Source: Alkalibaculum bacchi (lineage in GTDB: Bacteria; Bacillota; Clostridia; Eubacteriales; Alkalibacteraceae). From it: a DNA stretch of 19,274 nucleotides. Positions 6,795-14,560 of this stretch are shown piece after piece (positions within the stretch are counted from its first letter, which is position 1; each line of letters begins with the position of its first letter). The position numbers were made by a program, and so were the translations under genes. The DNA lies in NCBI RefSeq assembly GCF_937875145.1, contig NZ_CALNCS010000185.1, positions 1 through 19,274 of the forward strand. The letters are read 5' to 3'. Under the pieces are notes generated by a model. It was not told where the DNA came from, ran no database searches, and was given only the letters and a program-made list of their open reading frames with translations.

Positions 6795-7982
6795 ATGACG
6801 GATTACAGTGAATTATTAAATAAGGATATAGAGTGCGCTTGTGGAAGAACACATAGGGTTCCAATCAAAGATATAAGTTTTGATTTTAAGGAAGAAGATA
6901 TTTTAGAAATTAGTAAAAAACATATTCAAGGAAAAAATATCTTAATCGTTGCAGATAAACATACTCATGATTTAAACCAAAGAATTTACGAAATTATGCA
7001 GGCAACAGACTACGATGTTTCTCTTTTAGAATTTGAAGATAAAAAGTTAATTCCAGATGAAAAAGCAGTAGGTAAAGTTCTAATGACTACAGATCGAGAT
7101 ATTGCAGGTATTATCTCTGTAGGTTCAGGTACCATCAACGATATTAACCGCCTTGTAGCCAATAGAGTGAAAATTCCTGTGATTACAATTGCCACAGCAC
7201 CTTCGATGGATGGATACGCAGCGTCTGGTTCATCCATGGTATATAATGGCGTTAAAAAGACAATAAAAAATGGAACAGTAACAGCAATATACGGAAAAGT
7301 TGACGTCATCAAAGAAGCTCCATACGATTTAATCCAAGCAGGTTTTGGAGATAGCATCGGAAAAAAAACAGCTTTAGCAGATTGGATTTTATCAAAACAC
7401 ATTAACGATGAATACTGGTGTGACAAAACAGTAGCGTTAGTAGAAGAATCTACTAATATTTGTATTGAAAACGCAGAAAAAATCGCAGAAAGAGATACAG
7501 AAGCTATTAAAAATCTTGTAGATGCACTAGTGCTCTCAGGTGTATGTATGTCTCTTGTAGATGATACAAGACCAGCATCTGGTTCAGAACATTTAGTATC
7601 TCACTACATGGTTATGAGAGCAATTGAGAAAGGTGAATTACCTCCATCTCATGGAAGGACCGTTGCAATCGGTACATTAATTGCTACAGTATTATATGAA
7701 TTTTTATTTAAACATGATGCTTTTAAACAAGTTGAAAATTACAAAGAAGTAGAAAAAGATGTTAGAAGGTATTTGCCAACCATTGAAGAAGTAGAAGGAC
7801 TGCTTAAGACAATTAAATTATCAACGGATCCTAGAGATTATGATTTAGATGGAGATTTACTTAGAGAGATTGTCCTTAAGGCTGGTTATATTAGACAACG
7901 CTACACGGTATTTATGCTTTTAGATCGTCTAAACCTATTAGACGAAGCAGCAGATTATGTCTTAAATCATTTTAATATGTAA
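6795..7982 (+). CDS. AraM/glycerol-1-phosphate dehydrogenase-like polyol-phosphate dehydrogenase
   Basis: A 395-residue member of the Fe/Zn dehydroquinate-synthase-like fold, closest in pattern to AraM/EgsA glycerol-1-phosphate dehydrogenases. The N-terminal ECACGRTH segment is typical of AraM. Nucleotide-binding SVGSGTINDI (about 108-117) and APSMDGYAASGSSM (135-148) are present. The three expected metal ligands are Asp186 (GFGDSIGK), His266 (GSEHLVSHY) and His286 (PPSHGRTVAIGT). Known members interconvert dihydroxyacetone phosphate and glycerol 1-phosphate. Here, with a PTS upstream and an isomerase downstream, oxidation of an imported polyol phosphate to a ketose phosphate is more likely. 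AGGAGACG precedes ATG 6795. The metal and catalytic residues look intact; the true substrate is open. Confidence 0.88.
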   Translation: MTDYSELLNKDIECACGRTHRVPIKDISFDFKEEDILEISKKHIQGKNILIVADKHTHDLNQRIYEIMQATDYDVSLLEFEDKKLIPDEKAVGKVLMTTDRDIAGIISVGSGTINDINRLVANRVKIPVITIATAPSMDGYAASGSSMVYNGVKKTIKNGTVTAIYGKVDVIKEAPYDLIQAGFGDSIGKKTALADWILSKHINDEYWCDKTVALVEESTNICIENAEKIAERDTEAIKNLVDALVLSGVCMSLVDDTRPASGSEHLVSHYMVMRAIEKGELPPSHGRTVAIGTLIATVLYEFLFKHDAFKQVENYKEVEKDVRRYLPTIEEVEGLLKTIKLSTDPRDYDLDGDLLREIVLKAGYIRQRYTVFMLLDRLNLLDEAADYVLNHFNM

Positions 7983-8029
7983 TTGTTTATTAAGAGATAA
8001 AAGTAAGAATAAAATTAGGAGGATATATT

Positions 8030-8482
8030 ATGAAAATAGCAATTGGTTGCGATGAAGCAGGAGTTGAATTAAAAAATATATTAAAGGAATTTGTACAATC
8101 CAAAGGACACGAAGTAGAAGACTTTGGTCTAGAAAAAGGAGAAAGCGTACTGTATCCTTTGATTGCAGAAAAAGTAGCGAATTCTATAGCAGAAGGTAAA
8201 AACGAAAGAGGAATCATCGTTTGTGGTACTGGAATTGGTATGGCTATTACAGCAAACAAAATCCCAGGCATCCGTGCTACAGTAGCTCATGATGTGTTTT
8301 CAGCAGAAAGATCGATAAAGAGCAATAATTGCCAAATCATCACTATGGGTCAAAGAGTAATTGGACCAGAAAGCGCAAAAACAGTAATCAACGCTTGGTT
8401 AGAATCTCAATTCGTAGATGGTAGCTCCACTCCAAAAGTAGAGAAAATGATCGAAATCGAAAATAAATACAGAAATGCATAA
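8030..8482 (+). CDS. RpiB/LacAB family sugar-phosphate isomerase, variant active site
   Basis: A 150-residue isomerase, the normal RpiB length. Conserved features are AIGCDEAGVELK at the start, the catalytic VCGTGIGMAI (Cys65 and Thr67), ANKIPGIRAT, and MGQRVIGPE. Several usual active-site residues are changed. The DH of the RpiB motif is Asp8-Glu9. The ring-opening His of the REHND segment is Ser98 (IKSNNC). The C-terminal GGRHxxR phosphate-binding motif reads DGSSTPK. Loss of the ring-opening His would suit a substrate that cannot cyclise, such as a tetrose phosphate or a branched or 1-deoxy ketose phosphate. A related RpiB-type enzyme (EryI) acts on tetrose phosphates in erythritol catabolism. 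AGGAGG precedes ATG 8030. The gene is last in its operon and a strong terminator follows. Confidence 0.88.
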   Translation: MKIAIGCDEAGVELKNILKEFVQSKGHEVEDFGLEKGESVLYPLIAEKVANSIAEGKNERGIIVCGTGIGMAITANKIPGIRATVAHDVFSAERSIKSNNCQIITMGQRVIGPESAKTVINAWLESQFVDGSSTPKVEKMIEIENKYRNA

Positions 8483-8492
8483 GTTTCTAAGC

Positions 8493-8541
8493 TAGAAAAA
8501 CCCTCTGAAATCGAAATAGAGATTTTAGGGGGGTTTTTCTA
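8493..8541 (+). terminator. Strong rho-independent terminator after the isomerase gene
   Basis: TAGAAAAACCC (8493-8503) pairs with GGGTTTTTCTA (8531-8541), with inner pairing of CTGAAATC and GATTTTAG around a short loop. The stem includes a T-run on its 3' side. Its symmetry suggests it can act from either strand. Confidence 0.8.
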
Positions 8542-8547
8542 TCTACG

Positions 8548-8665
8548 GAAAGGTTGGACGGTAGGACGGGGAAATCTTAAAAGCTGAAAGCTGAAAGGAA
8601 AACCCCCTCGCCTTAAGGCGAGTTTGGTTTTCCTGACCACCTGACCACCTGACCACCTGATCCTG
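8548..8665. repeat. Interspersed intergenic repeat, copy B
   Basis: It contains a CTCGCC...GGCGAG palindrome (8607-8622) followed by TTTGGTTTTCCTGACCACC, which parallels GGCGAGCTTAGGTTTTGCTGACCACC in copy C. Three to four tandem units of ACCACCTG follow at 8636-8660. The left side is a degenerate G-rich counterpart (AAGGTTGGACGGTAGGACGG). Confidence 0.55.
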
Positions 8666-8693
8666 TTAAATTTTAAATAATAGAAGTAAACCA

Positions 8694-8722
8694 TTGCAAA
8701 AAAGAAACGGTCGTGTTAATAT
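8694..8722 (+). promoter_or_regulatory. Promoter for the DRL-like oxidoreductase gene
   Basis: TTGCAA (8694-8699) and TAATAT (8717-8722) are separated by 17 bases. Just downstream, ATGAGCAAA occurs twice, 19 bases apart (8727 and 8746). Two same-face direct repeats over the transcription start are a candidate regulator site, perhaps for one of the two SorC proteins. Confidence 0.5.
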
Positions 8723-8793
8723 AAGTATGAGCAAAATAACAACACATGAGCAAATGCCCAATTTTAAAATTTTAATATAAACGGAGGCGCACA

Positions 8794-10089
8794 ATGTTAA
8801 ACTTAAACACAAAATTAAAACAATTACAAGAAAACGGAAAAATCATTAAATTAGGTCTTGTTGGTGCAGGTCAAATGGGAAAAGGTATGGTAAGCCAAGT
8901 AATGAGCATGAAAGGTATGACACCAGCCATCGTGGTTGACGTTAACGTAGACAACGCAGTAGAAGCTTATACATTAGCTGGAATAAGAAAAGAAGATATT
9001 GTCGTATCCTCTACACTATCTGAAATCAATGTAGCTATAGAGCAAGGAAAATTCGTAGCATGCCCTGATTCTGATATTCCTGCACAATGTAACTTAGTAG
9101 ATGTAGTGGTTGATGCAACAGGTGTACCTGATGTTGGAGCAAAAGTAGCAATCGATTCTATTATGAATAAAAAGCACATCGTCATGTTAAACGTAGAAAC
9201 GGACGTAGTTATTGGACCAATCCTTAAGAAATTAGCAGACAATGCAGGCGTTATTTACTCAGGTTCTGCAGGTGATGAACCAGGCGCTGTAAAAGAAATT
9301 TACGATTTTGCAGATGCAATGGGAATGGATATTGTAGCTATTGGTAAAGGAAAAAACAATCCAGTAGTATTAGGATGCAATCCAGATACAGTTTATGAAC
9401 AAGCTATAAAATCAGGCGTTAGCCCAAAAATGTTAACAGCATTTAAAGACGGAACAAAGACAATGGTAGAAATGACTGCAATGGCAAATGCAACTGGTTT
9501 TTTACCTGATGTAAGAGGAGGACATGCGGTTTGTGCTTCTGTAAATGAATTACCTGGTCTTTTCCAATTAAAAGAAAATGGTGGAATCCTAAATAACACT
9601 AAGATCGTCGATTACGTAAACGGGGTTGCACCAGGCGTATTCGTAATCATCACTACTGATCTTCCACAAATTCACCACGAAATGCAATACTTAAGCATGG
9701 GTTCAGGACCAAATTACGTATTGTTTAGACCATATCACTTATGCAGTTTAGAAACTCCTTTAACTGCCGCAAGAGCAGTAATTTACAATGAACCAAGTAT
9801 TGTTCCATTACCAGGAGCGCCAAGTGCTGAAACAATCACATTAGCTAAAAAAGACTTACAAGCTGGAGATATGCTAGACGGCATTGGTGGATACACAGTA
9901 TATGGTTCCTTTGAAAAATATGATATAGCAAAAGCAGAAAAAGCTGTACCACTAGGGTTAATCACAAAGAAGACAAAATTATTGACACCAAAAAAACCAG
10001 GCGAAGTAATTACTTATGACGACATCGAATTAGATAAATCTACCTTAATCTACAAATTAAGAGAATTACAAGAGACAATCATCGGTTAA
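8794..10089 (+). CDS. SAF-domain NAD(P)-dependent oxidoreductase, DRL-like (COG4091 type)
   Basis: A 431-residue protein of the homoserine-dehydrogenase-like group with a C-terminal SAF domain. The Rossmann motif is LGLVGAGQMGKGM (20-32). Further conserved blocks are VVDATGVPDVGAK, NVETDVVIG, SAGDEPGA (158-165), GKGKNNP (184-190), KTMVEM with ANATGFLPD, and GPNYVLFRPYHLCSLE. The SAF-like part spans about 346-415. This pattern closely resembles, from memory, the Brucella DXR-like (DRL) enzymes that convert 1-deoxy-D-xylulose 5-phosphate to 2-C-methylerythritol 4-phosphate. COG4091 also contains members with other or unknown activities, so the assignment is to the family and not to the reaction. 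GGAGGCG precedes ATG 8794. It is transcribed alone, between the polyol operon and the acyloin-cleaving complex, which suggests a bridging catabolic step. Confidence 0.8.
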   Translation: MLNLNTKLKQLQENGKIIKLGLVGAGQMGKGMVSQVMSMKGMTPAIVVDVNVDNAVEAYTLAGIRKEDIVVSSTLSEINVAIEQGKFVACPDSDIPAQCNLVDVVVDATGVPDVGAKVAIDSIMNKKHIVMLNVETDVVIGPILKKLADNAGVIYSGSAGDEPGAVKEIYDFADAMGMDIVAIGKGKNNPVVLGCNPDTVYEQAIKSGVSPKMLTAFKDGTKTMVEMTAMANATGFLPDVRGGHAVCASVNELPGLFQLKENGGILNNTKIVDYVNGVAPGVFVIITTDLPQIHHEMQYLSMGSGPNYVLFRPYHLCSLETPLTAARAVIYNEPSIVPLPGAPSAETITLAKKDLQAGDMLDGIGGYTVYGSFEKYDIAKAEKAVPLGLITKKTKLLTPKKPGEVITYDDIELDKSTLIYKLRELQETIIG

Positions 10090-10100
10090 TTTAAATGTCG

Positions 10101-10130
10101 AGGCTTCTAGAACGCTCTAGGAGCTTTTCT
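10101..10130 (+). terminator. Rho-independent terminator after the oxidoreductase gene
   Basis: AGGCTTCTAGA (10101-10111) and TCTAGGAGCTT (10116-10126) form a stem with G-U pairs around ACGC. TTTTCTTA follows. Confidence 0.6.
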
Positions 10131-10161
10131 TATATAACATGAAATTATTCTCATAAATTTA

Positions 10162-10190
10162 TTGAAATGGAAAAATAATAATGATATTAT
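10162..10190 (+). promoter_or_regulatory. Promoter for the second regulator and dehydrogenase operon
   Basis: TTGAAA (10162-10167) and TATTAT (10185-10190) are 17 bases apart. The first three bases of the -35 box are a TTG that could be mistaken for a start codon. A promoter here favours the downstream start of the regulator gene at 10243. Confidence 0.6.
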
Positions 10191-10242
10191 AAATGTGCAC
10201 AAAATCTCAATTAATGGGCATATGCTCGACAGAGGTGTTGTA

Positions 10243-11202
10243 TTGAAAGACGATGTAAAAAGACAATTAATTAAAATAGCAAAATACTATTACAATGACG
10301 GGCTAACTCAAGAGGAAATCGCTAAGAGGATGTCCTTATCGAGGCAAAAGATCAGTAGATTAATTCAAAGATTGATTCCTGAAGGCATTGTAACCATTCA
10401 TATTGATGATTCTTTAGACTCTTATTTGGCTTTAGAACAAGGGCTTGAAGAAAAGTTTAATCTAAAGGAAGTAGTAGTGGTTTCTACAGAAGAGAACAAT
10501 CATATGACCTTAGATAATATTGGACGAGCAGGTGCGGAGTATCTTGACCGGATTCTCAAACACGATGATATTATTGGCATCGCTTGGGGCCGAACCTTGA
10601 CCTATGTATCCCAACACATTGTAAAGGAAAGATCTAATTTAAATCTATCTATGGTTCAATTGGCAGGAGGGGTTTTTCCATATGGGCACTTTTTTAATGG
10701 AGAGCTTTCTAAACAATCAGGCGAAATTACTCGAGAAATCTCATTAAAATTAGGAGCAAAGCCTTATTTAATGAATAATCCTCTTGTTGTAGACAATATT
10801 GCGACAAAACAAGTTTTACTTCATGAATCAACTATAAGTAATATTTTTAATATGGCAAAAACCTGTACCATTGCAATAGTCAGCATTGGAAGCTTAGGTA
10901 ATAACATTTCACCTTTTGTAGAAGGAGCGCTAACAGAAGAGGATTTACAGTATCTATTAGAAAAAAAAGCCGTTGGAAATTTTGTTTTTAGGTATTTTGA
11001 CATAGATGGAAATATCATCGAAGCGCCTTTTTATGATAGATTGCTATGTCCTGAATTAGAGCCTTTAAAGGAGATACCTTTAAAAATCTGCGTATCTGGG
11101 ACAAAAGAAAAAGTAGATGCAATTTTTGGTGGCATTAGAGGTGGTTTTGTAGATGTACTCGTTACAGATAGTGAAACGGCCACTGCATTAATGAAAAAAT
11201 AA
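10243..11202 (+). CDS. Second SorC-type regulator, controls the dehydrogenase operon
   Basis: A 319-residue SorC-family regulator. The helix-turn-helix at about residues 18-43 reads NDGLTQEEIAKRMSLSRQKI. The effector domain contains GIAWGRTLTYV, VQLAGG, AIVSIGSLG and the closing DVLVTDSETATALMKK. The frame is open back to a TTG at 10162, but that TTG is part of a -35 box and lacks a ribosome site. I place the start at TTG 10243, after AGAGG at 10231-10235, giving the usual SorC beginning (KDDVKRQLIKIAKYYYNDG). It is the first gene of its operon, 21 bases before E1 alpha, so it probably senses a phosphorylated intermediate and controls the complex. Use of a SorC protein instead of the sigma-54 activator AcoR points to a sugar-phosphate inducer and not acetoin. 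Confidence 0.88.
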   Translation: MKDDVKRQLIKIAKYYYNDGLTQEEIAKRMSLSRQKISRLIQRLIPEGIVTIHIDDSLDSYLALEQGLEEKFNLKEVVVVSTEENNHMTLDNIGRAGAEYLDRILKHDDIIGIAWGRTLTYVSQHIVKERSNLNLSMVQLAGGVFPYGHFFNGELSKQSGEITREISLKLGAKPYLMNNPLVVDNIATKQVLLHESTISNIFNMAKTCTIAIVSIGSLGNNISPFVEGALTEEDLQYLLEKKAVGNFVFRYFDIDGNIIEAPFYDRLLCPELEPLKEIPLKICVSGTKEKVDAIFGGIRGGFVDVLVTDSETATALMKK

Positions 11203-11223
11203 TAAATACCGGGAGGTAAAAAA

Positions 11224-12183
11224 ATGGCTATAACGAAAGAAACTTTAGTAGAAATGTATTTAAGAATGAATGAGGCTAGGCTATTTGAAGAAAAAGTTGC
11301 ATGGTTTTTCTCAAGAGGTATGGTACACGGTACGACACATTTATCCGTAGGAGAAGAAGCATCTGGTGTAGCATCTTGTATGGCTTTAGAAAAAGGAGAC
11401 TTAGTTTCTGCAACTCATAGAGGACATTCACAAGTAATTGGATTTGGTCTAGATTTAAATAGAATACAAGCAGAATTATTAGGAAAAGCAACAGGTTATT
11501 GTAAAGGAAAGGGCGGCTCTATGCATATTGCCGATGTTGAAAACGGTAATCTAGGTGCAAATGGTATCGTAGGTGGGGGATACAGTATTTCTGTAGGTGC
11601 TGCTCTTACACAACAATATAAGAAAACTGGAAAGGTCGTCCTTTGTTTTAGTGGAGATGGTGCAACAAATGAAGGAAGTTTTCACGAATCTTTAAATTTA
11701 GCATCTGTCTGGAAACTTCCAGTGATTTTCTTTGTAGAAAACAATCTATATGGCATGTCTACACCAATTGAAAAACATATGAATATTAAAGACATTGCTG
11801 AAAGAGCAAAATCTTATGGAATGCCAGGAATTATCGTAGATGGCAATGATGCTATAGAAGTATATGAAACAGTGCAAAAAGCTACTGAATACTGTAGAAG
11901 CGGAAGAGGACCAGTATTAATAGAAAGTAAAACCTACAGATGGTTAGGACACTCTAAGAGCGATGCTCAGGCTTACCGTACGAAAGAAGAAGTAAACGAA
12001 TGGAAACAAAAAGATCCAATAAAAAGACTTAGAAAGTATATGATCGAAAACAATATCGTTACCGAAACAGAAGCAGATGAAATAGAAGCGAGAGCCCAAA
12101 AGGCCTTAGATGATTCTGTAGAATTTGCTATAAATTCACCTGAACCAGCAATTGAAACGGTATTAGAAGATGTATACGCATAG
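11224..12183 (+). CDS. acoA: Thiamine-diphosphate dehydrogenase E1 alpha (acetoin dehydrogenase-like)
   Basis: A 319-residue E1 alpha subunit, the short length typical of AcoA and bacterial PDH alpha. The thiamine-diphosphate and Mg site is GDGATNEG (144-151) with the downstream VENNLYGMSTP (Asn173, Asn174). Other conserved parts are HRGHSQ (65-70), GKGGSMH (95-101) and the loop YRWLGHSKSDAQAYR. With E1 beta it binds the substrate, cleaves or decarboxylates it, and transfers the acyl group to the lipoyl domain. AcoAB cleaves acetoin to acetaldehyde and an acetyl unit. GGGAGG precedes ATG 11224. Pyruvate and branched-chain 2-oxoacid dehydrogenases share these motifs, so substrate cannot be read directly. 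The SorC and polyol-PTS context favours a sugar-derived acyloin. Confidence 0.88.
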   Translation: MAITKETLVEMYLRMNEARLFEEKVAWFFSRGMVHGTTHLSVGEEASGVASCMALEKGDLVSATHRGHSQVIGFGLDLNRIQAELLGKATGYCKGKGGSMHIADVENGNLGANGIVGGGYSISVGAALTQQYKKTGKVVLCFSGDGATNEGSFHESLNLASVWKLPVIFFVENNLYGMSTPIEKHMNIKDIAERAKSYGMPGIIVDGNDAIEVYETVQKATEYCRSGRGPVLIESKTYRWLGHSKSDAQAYRTKEEVNEWKQKDPIKRLRKYMIENNIVTETEADEIEARAQKALDDSVEFAINSPEPAIETVLEDVYA

Positions 12184-12196
12184 GGAGGATATAAAT

Positions 12197-13186
12197 ATGG
12201 AAATGAAAGAAATGACTTATAAGGACGCCATCCGTTTAGGTATGAGCGAAGAAATGAGACGAGATGAAAATGTTATATTCTTCGGAGAAGATGTAGGTCT
12301 TTACGGAGGAGCTTTTGGTGTATCTGTTGGCATGCTTGAAGAATTTGGAGAAGAAAGAGTAAGAGATACGCCAATATCTGAAGCAGTTATCGTAGGAGCA
12401 GCAGCTGGGGCAGCAGCAACAGGATTAAGACCTATTACAGAAATGATGTTTATGGATTTTATTACTATTGGTATGGATGCGTTAGTTAATCAAGCGGCAA
12501 AGATGAGATACATGTTCGGTGGAAAAGCAAAAGTTCCTATGGTATTAAGACTTCCTTCTGGTTCAGGTACAGGGGCAGCTGCTCAACATACCCAAAGTTT
12601 AGAGGCTTGGTTATGTCATGTACCAGGGCTTAAGGTGGTAACTCCTTCTACTCCTGCAGAGGCAAAAGGCCTTATGAAAGCAGCTATTCGTGATGATAAT
12701 CCAGTTTGTTTTGTTGAACATAAGCTCTTATACAAAGTAAAGGGAGAAGTGCCAGTAGATGAAGATTATATCGTTCCTATTGGAAAATCTTTTGTAAAAA
12801 GAGAAGGTAGGGATGTAACAATCGTTTCTTGGGGTACTACTTTACAAAAGGTATTAGATATTGCTGAAGAAGTAGAAAAAGAAGGCATCAGCGTAGAAGT
12901 AGTAGATCCAATTACTTTATATCCTATGGACATAGATACCATAATAGAATCTGTAAAGAAAACAGGTAGGGCTATTGTCGTTCATGAAGCTTGCAAGACT
13001 GGTGGCGTTGGTGGAGAAATTGCTGCAAGAATCGCTGAAAGTGAAGCTTTTGACTATTTAGATGCTCCAGTTATGAGATTAGGCGGCTTAGACGTACCAA
13101 CTCCATACAATAGAAATTTAGAAGCAGCTGTTGTACCAAAGAAAGATGAAATTAAAGAAGCAATCTATAAAGTAATGAATCGATAG
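12197..13186 (+). CDS. acoB: Thiamine-diphosphate dehydrogenase E1 beta (acetoin dehydrogenase-like)
   Basis: A 329-residue E1 beta subunit. Recognisable parts are FFGEDVGLYGGAFGVSVG (Glu31), DTPISEAVIVG with the catalytic Glu62, TEMMFMDFITIGMD, AAAQHTQSLEAW (His131), PGLKVVTPSTPAEAKGL, and the C-terminal transketolase domain with VVDPITLYPMD and VVHEACKTGGVGGEI. I start at ATG 12197, with GGGAGG at 12183-12188; an upstream in-frame ATG at 12170 lies inside the E1 alpha gene and lacks such a site. It begins 13 bases after the E1 alpha stop and the ribosome site abuts that stop, so the two subunits are likely translated together. Together they form an alpha2-beta2 tetramer bound to E2. Confidence 0.88.
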   Translation: MEMKEMTYKDAIRLGMSEEMRRDENVIFFGEDVGLYGGAFGVSVGMLEEFGEERVRDTPISEAVIVGAAAGAAATGLRPITEMMFMDFITIGMDALVNQAAKMRYMFGGKAKVPMVLRLPSGSGTGAAAQHTQSLEAWLCHVPGLKVVTPSTPAEAKGLMKAAIRDDNPVCFVEHKLLYKVKGEVPVDEDYIVPIGKSFVKREGRDVTIVSWGTTLQKVLDIAEEVEKEGISVEVVDPITLYPMDIDTIIESVKKTGRAIVVHEACKTGGVGGEIAARIAESEAFDYLDAPVMRLGGLDVPTPYNRNLEAAVVPKKDEIKEAIYKVMNR

Positions 13187-13198
13187 GGAGGTGTCAAA

Positions 13199-14536
13199 AT
13201 GGCAACGGAAATCATTATGCCTAAAGCAGGCATGGATATGGAAGAAGGAACAGTCATTAAGTGGCTAAAAAACGTAGGTGAAACTGTAGAGACTGGTGAA
13301 CCACTATTAGAAATCCTCACAGACAAAGTAAATATGGAAGTAGAAGCAGAGGTGTCTGGTACTTTAATCGATATTCGCGCGAATGAGGGAGATGTTCTTC
13401 CAGTATTTACAGTAATCGGATATATCGGTGAAGCTGGTGAAAAAGCGCCATCAGGTGAGGCAACACCAAGCATGGAAGTAAAAGAGGTAGAAACCATTGA
13501 AGAAACTGTTAAAGAAGAAAAAGCCACATCGAATTCTTCAATTCCTGTAGGCAAAGTTCGTGCCACACCTGCTGCTCGAAAAATTGCAAAAGATAGAAAC
13601 CTTCTTGTAGAAGACATACCAGGAAGTGGACCTTTTGGCAGAGTTCAAAAGGTAGATGTAGAAGAATTTGATATCATCAAAGCAACACCACTTGCTACTA
13701 AAATGGCAGAAGTGGAAAATATCGATTTATCTACAATAAAAGGTACTGGCGTTGGCGGAAAGATTACAAAAGACGATCTTAGTCTTGCTCCTACAGAAGC
13801 AACAGGGCAAAAGAAAGTTTTAGCACCTTCTAAAGCAGAAGAAAAAGCTTCTAATATCATTCCTATGGTTGGGCTTCGAAAAATCATCGCTCAAAGGATG
13901 AAAGAAAGCCTAGAAAAGAGTGCTCCTGTAACCCTTCAAACTGAAGTAGATATGACGCATATCAATGCCCTAAGAGCTAAGCTAAAACCAATTATCCAAA
14001 AAGAAATAGATAAGAAAATTACTGTAACAGATTTGCTTATTATGGCTACTTCAAAAGCCTTAATGAAATATCCAATAGTCAACTCTACTCTTGTAGAGGA
14101 AGGAATTCGAGTCAATGACTATGTAAATATGGGTATAGCAGTAGGCTTAGAAAATGGACTGCTTGTTCCAGTGATAAAGGGAACAAATAAAATGACTTTA
14201 AAAGAGATTGTGTCTAGTAGAACAGATATCGTAAAAAGAACCCTGTCTAGCAAGATTACTCCAGATGAATTAAGCGGAAGCACTTTTACTATCAGCAATT
14301 TAGGAATGTACGACACCATTAGCTTTAATTCCATCATCAACCAACCCAATAGCGCCATCTTAAGCGTAGGGGTAACAGTTAAGAGAATGAGAATTATAAA
14401 TGATGCTCCTCAAATAAGAGAAGTAATGAACATGAGCATTACCCTAGACCACAGAGTAATGGACGGATTAGTAGGAGCGCAGTTCTTGCAATACTTGAAG
14501 GATTTGCTAGAGGATCCGAATTTGTTGTTGTTGTAA
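13199..14536 (+). CDS. acoC: E2 dihydrolipoamide acetyltransferase with two E3-binding domains
   Basis: A 445-residue E2 core protein. Residues 1-78 form a lipoyl domain with lipoylated Lys43 in EILTDKVNMEVEAE. An acidic Glu/Lys linker follows. Two peripheral-subunit-binding-like domains then sit in tandem: about 119-156 (VRATPAARKIAKDRNL then GSGPFGRVQKVDVEEF) and about 160-196 (KATPLATKMAEVENIDLSTI then GTGVGGKITKDDL). A Lys/Ala/Pro linker leads to the catalytic domain (about 218-445) with DHRVMDG (His418, Asp422). It moves the acyl group from lipoate to CoA. Two such binding domains are unusual, since most E2s have one. GGGAGGTGTCAAA precedes ATG 13199 and is nearly identical to the leader of the E3 gene. 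It starts 12 bases after E1 beta. Confidence 0.9.
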   Translation: MATEIIMPKAGMDMEEGTVIKWLKNVGETVETGEPLLEILTDKVNMEVEAEVSGTLIDIRANEGDVLPVFTVIGYIGEAGEKAPSGEATPSMEVKEVETIEETVKEEKATSNSSIPVGKVRATPAARKIAKDRNLLVEDIPGSGPFGRVQKVDVEEFDIIKATPLATKMAEVENIDLSTIKGTGVGGKITKDDLSLAPTEATGQKKVLAPSKAEEKASNIIPMVGLRKIIAQRMKESLEKSAPVTLQTEVDMTHINALRAKLKPIIQKEIDKKITVTDLLIMATSKALMKYPIVNSTLVEEGIRVNDYVNMGIAVGLENGLLVPVIKGTNKMTLKEIVSSRTDIVKRTLSSKITPDELSGSTFTISNLGMYDTISFNSIINQPNSAILSVGVTVKRMRIINDAPQIREVMNMSITLDHRVMDGLVGAQFLQYLKDLLEDPNLLLL

Positions 14537-14560
14537 TTTGTAAGGCAATACTAGTATTGA

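Larger units (their letters stand above)
8483..8793. other. Non-coding region between the isomerase and oxidoreductase genes
   Basis: This contains, in order, the terminator at 8493-8541, copy B of the interspersed repeat, a promoter at 8694-8722 and two direct repeats of ATGAGCAAA (8727-8735 and 8746-8754). I see no gene. Confidence 0.65.

Noticed and set aside
8636..8665. Tandem ACCACCTG units as a possible CRISPR array
   Set aside because: The units are 8-10 bases and contiguous, with no spacers and no cas genes. They are part of the interspersed repeat.
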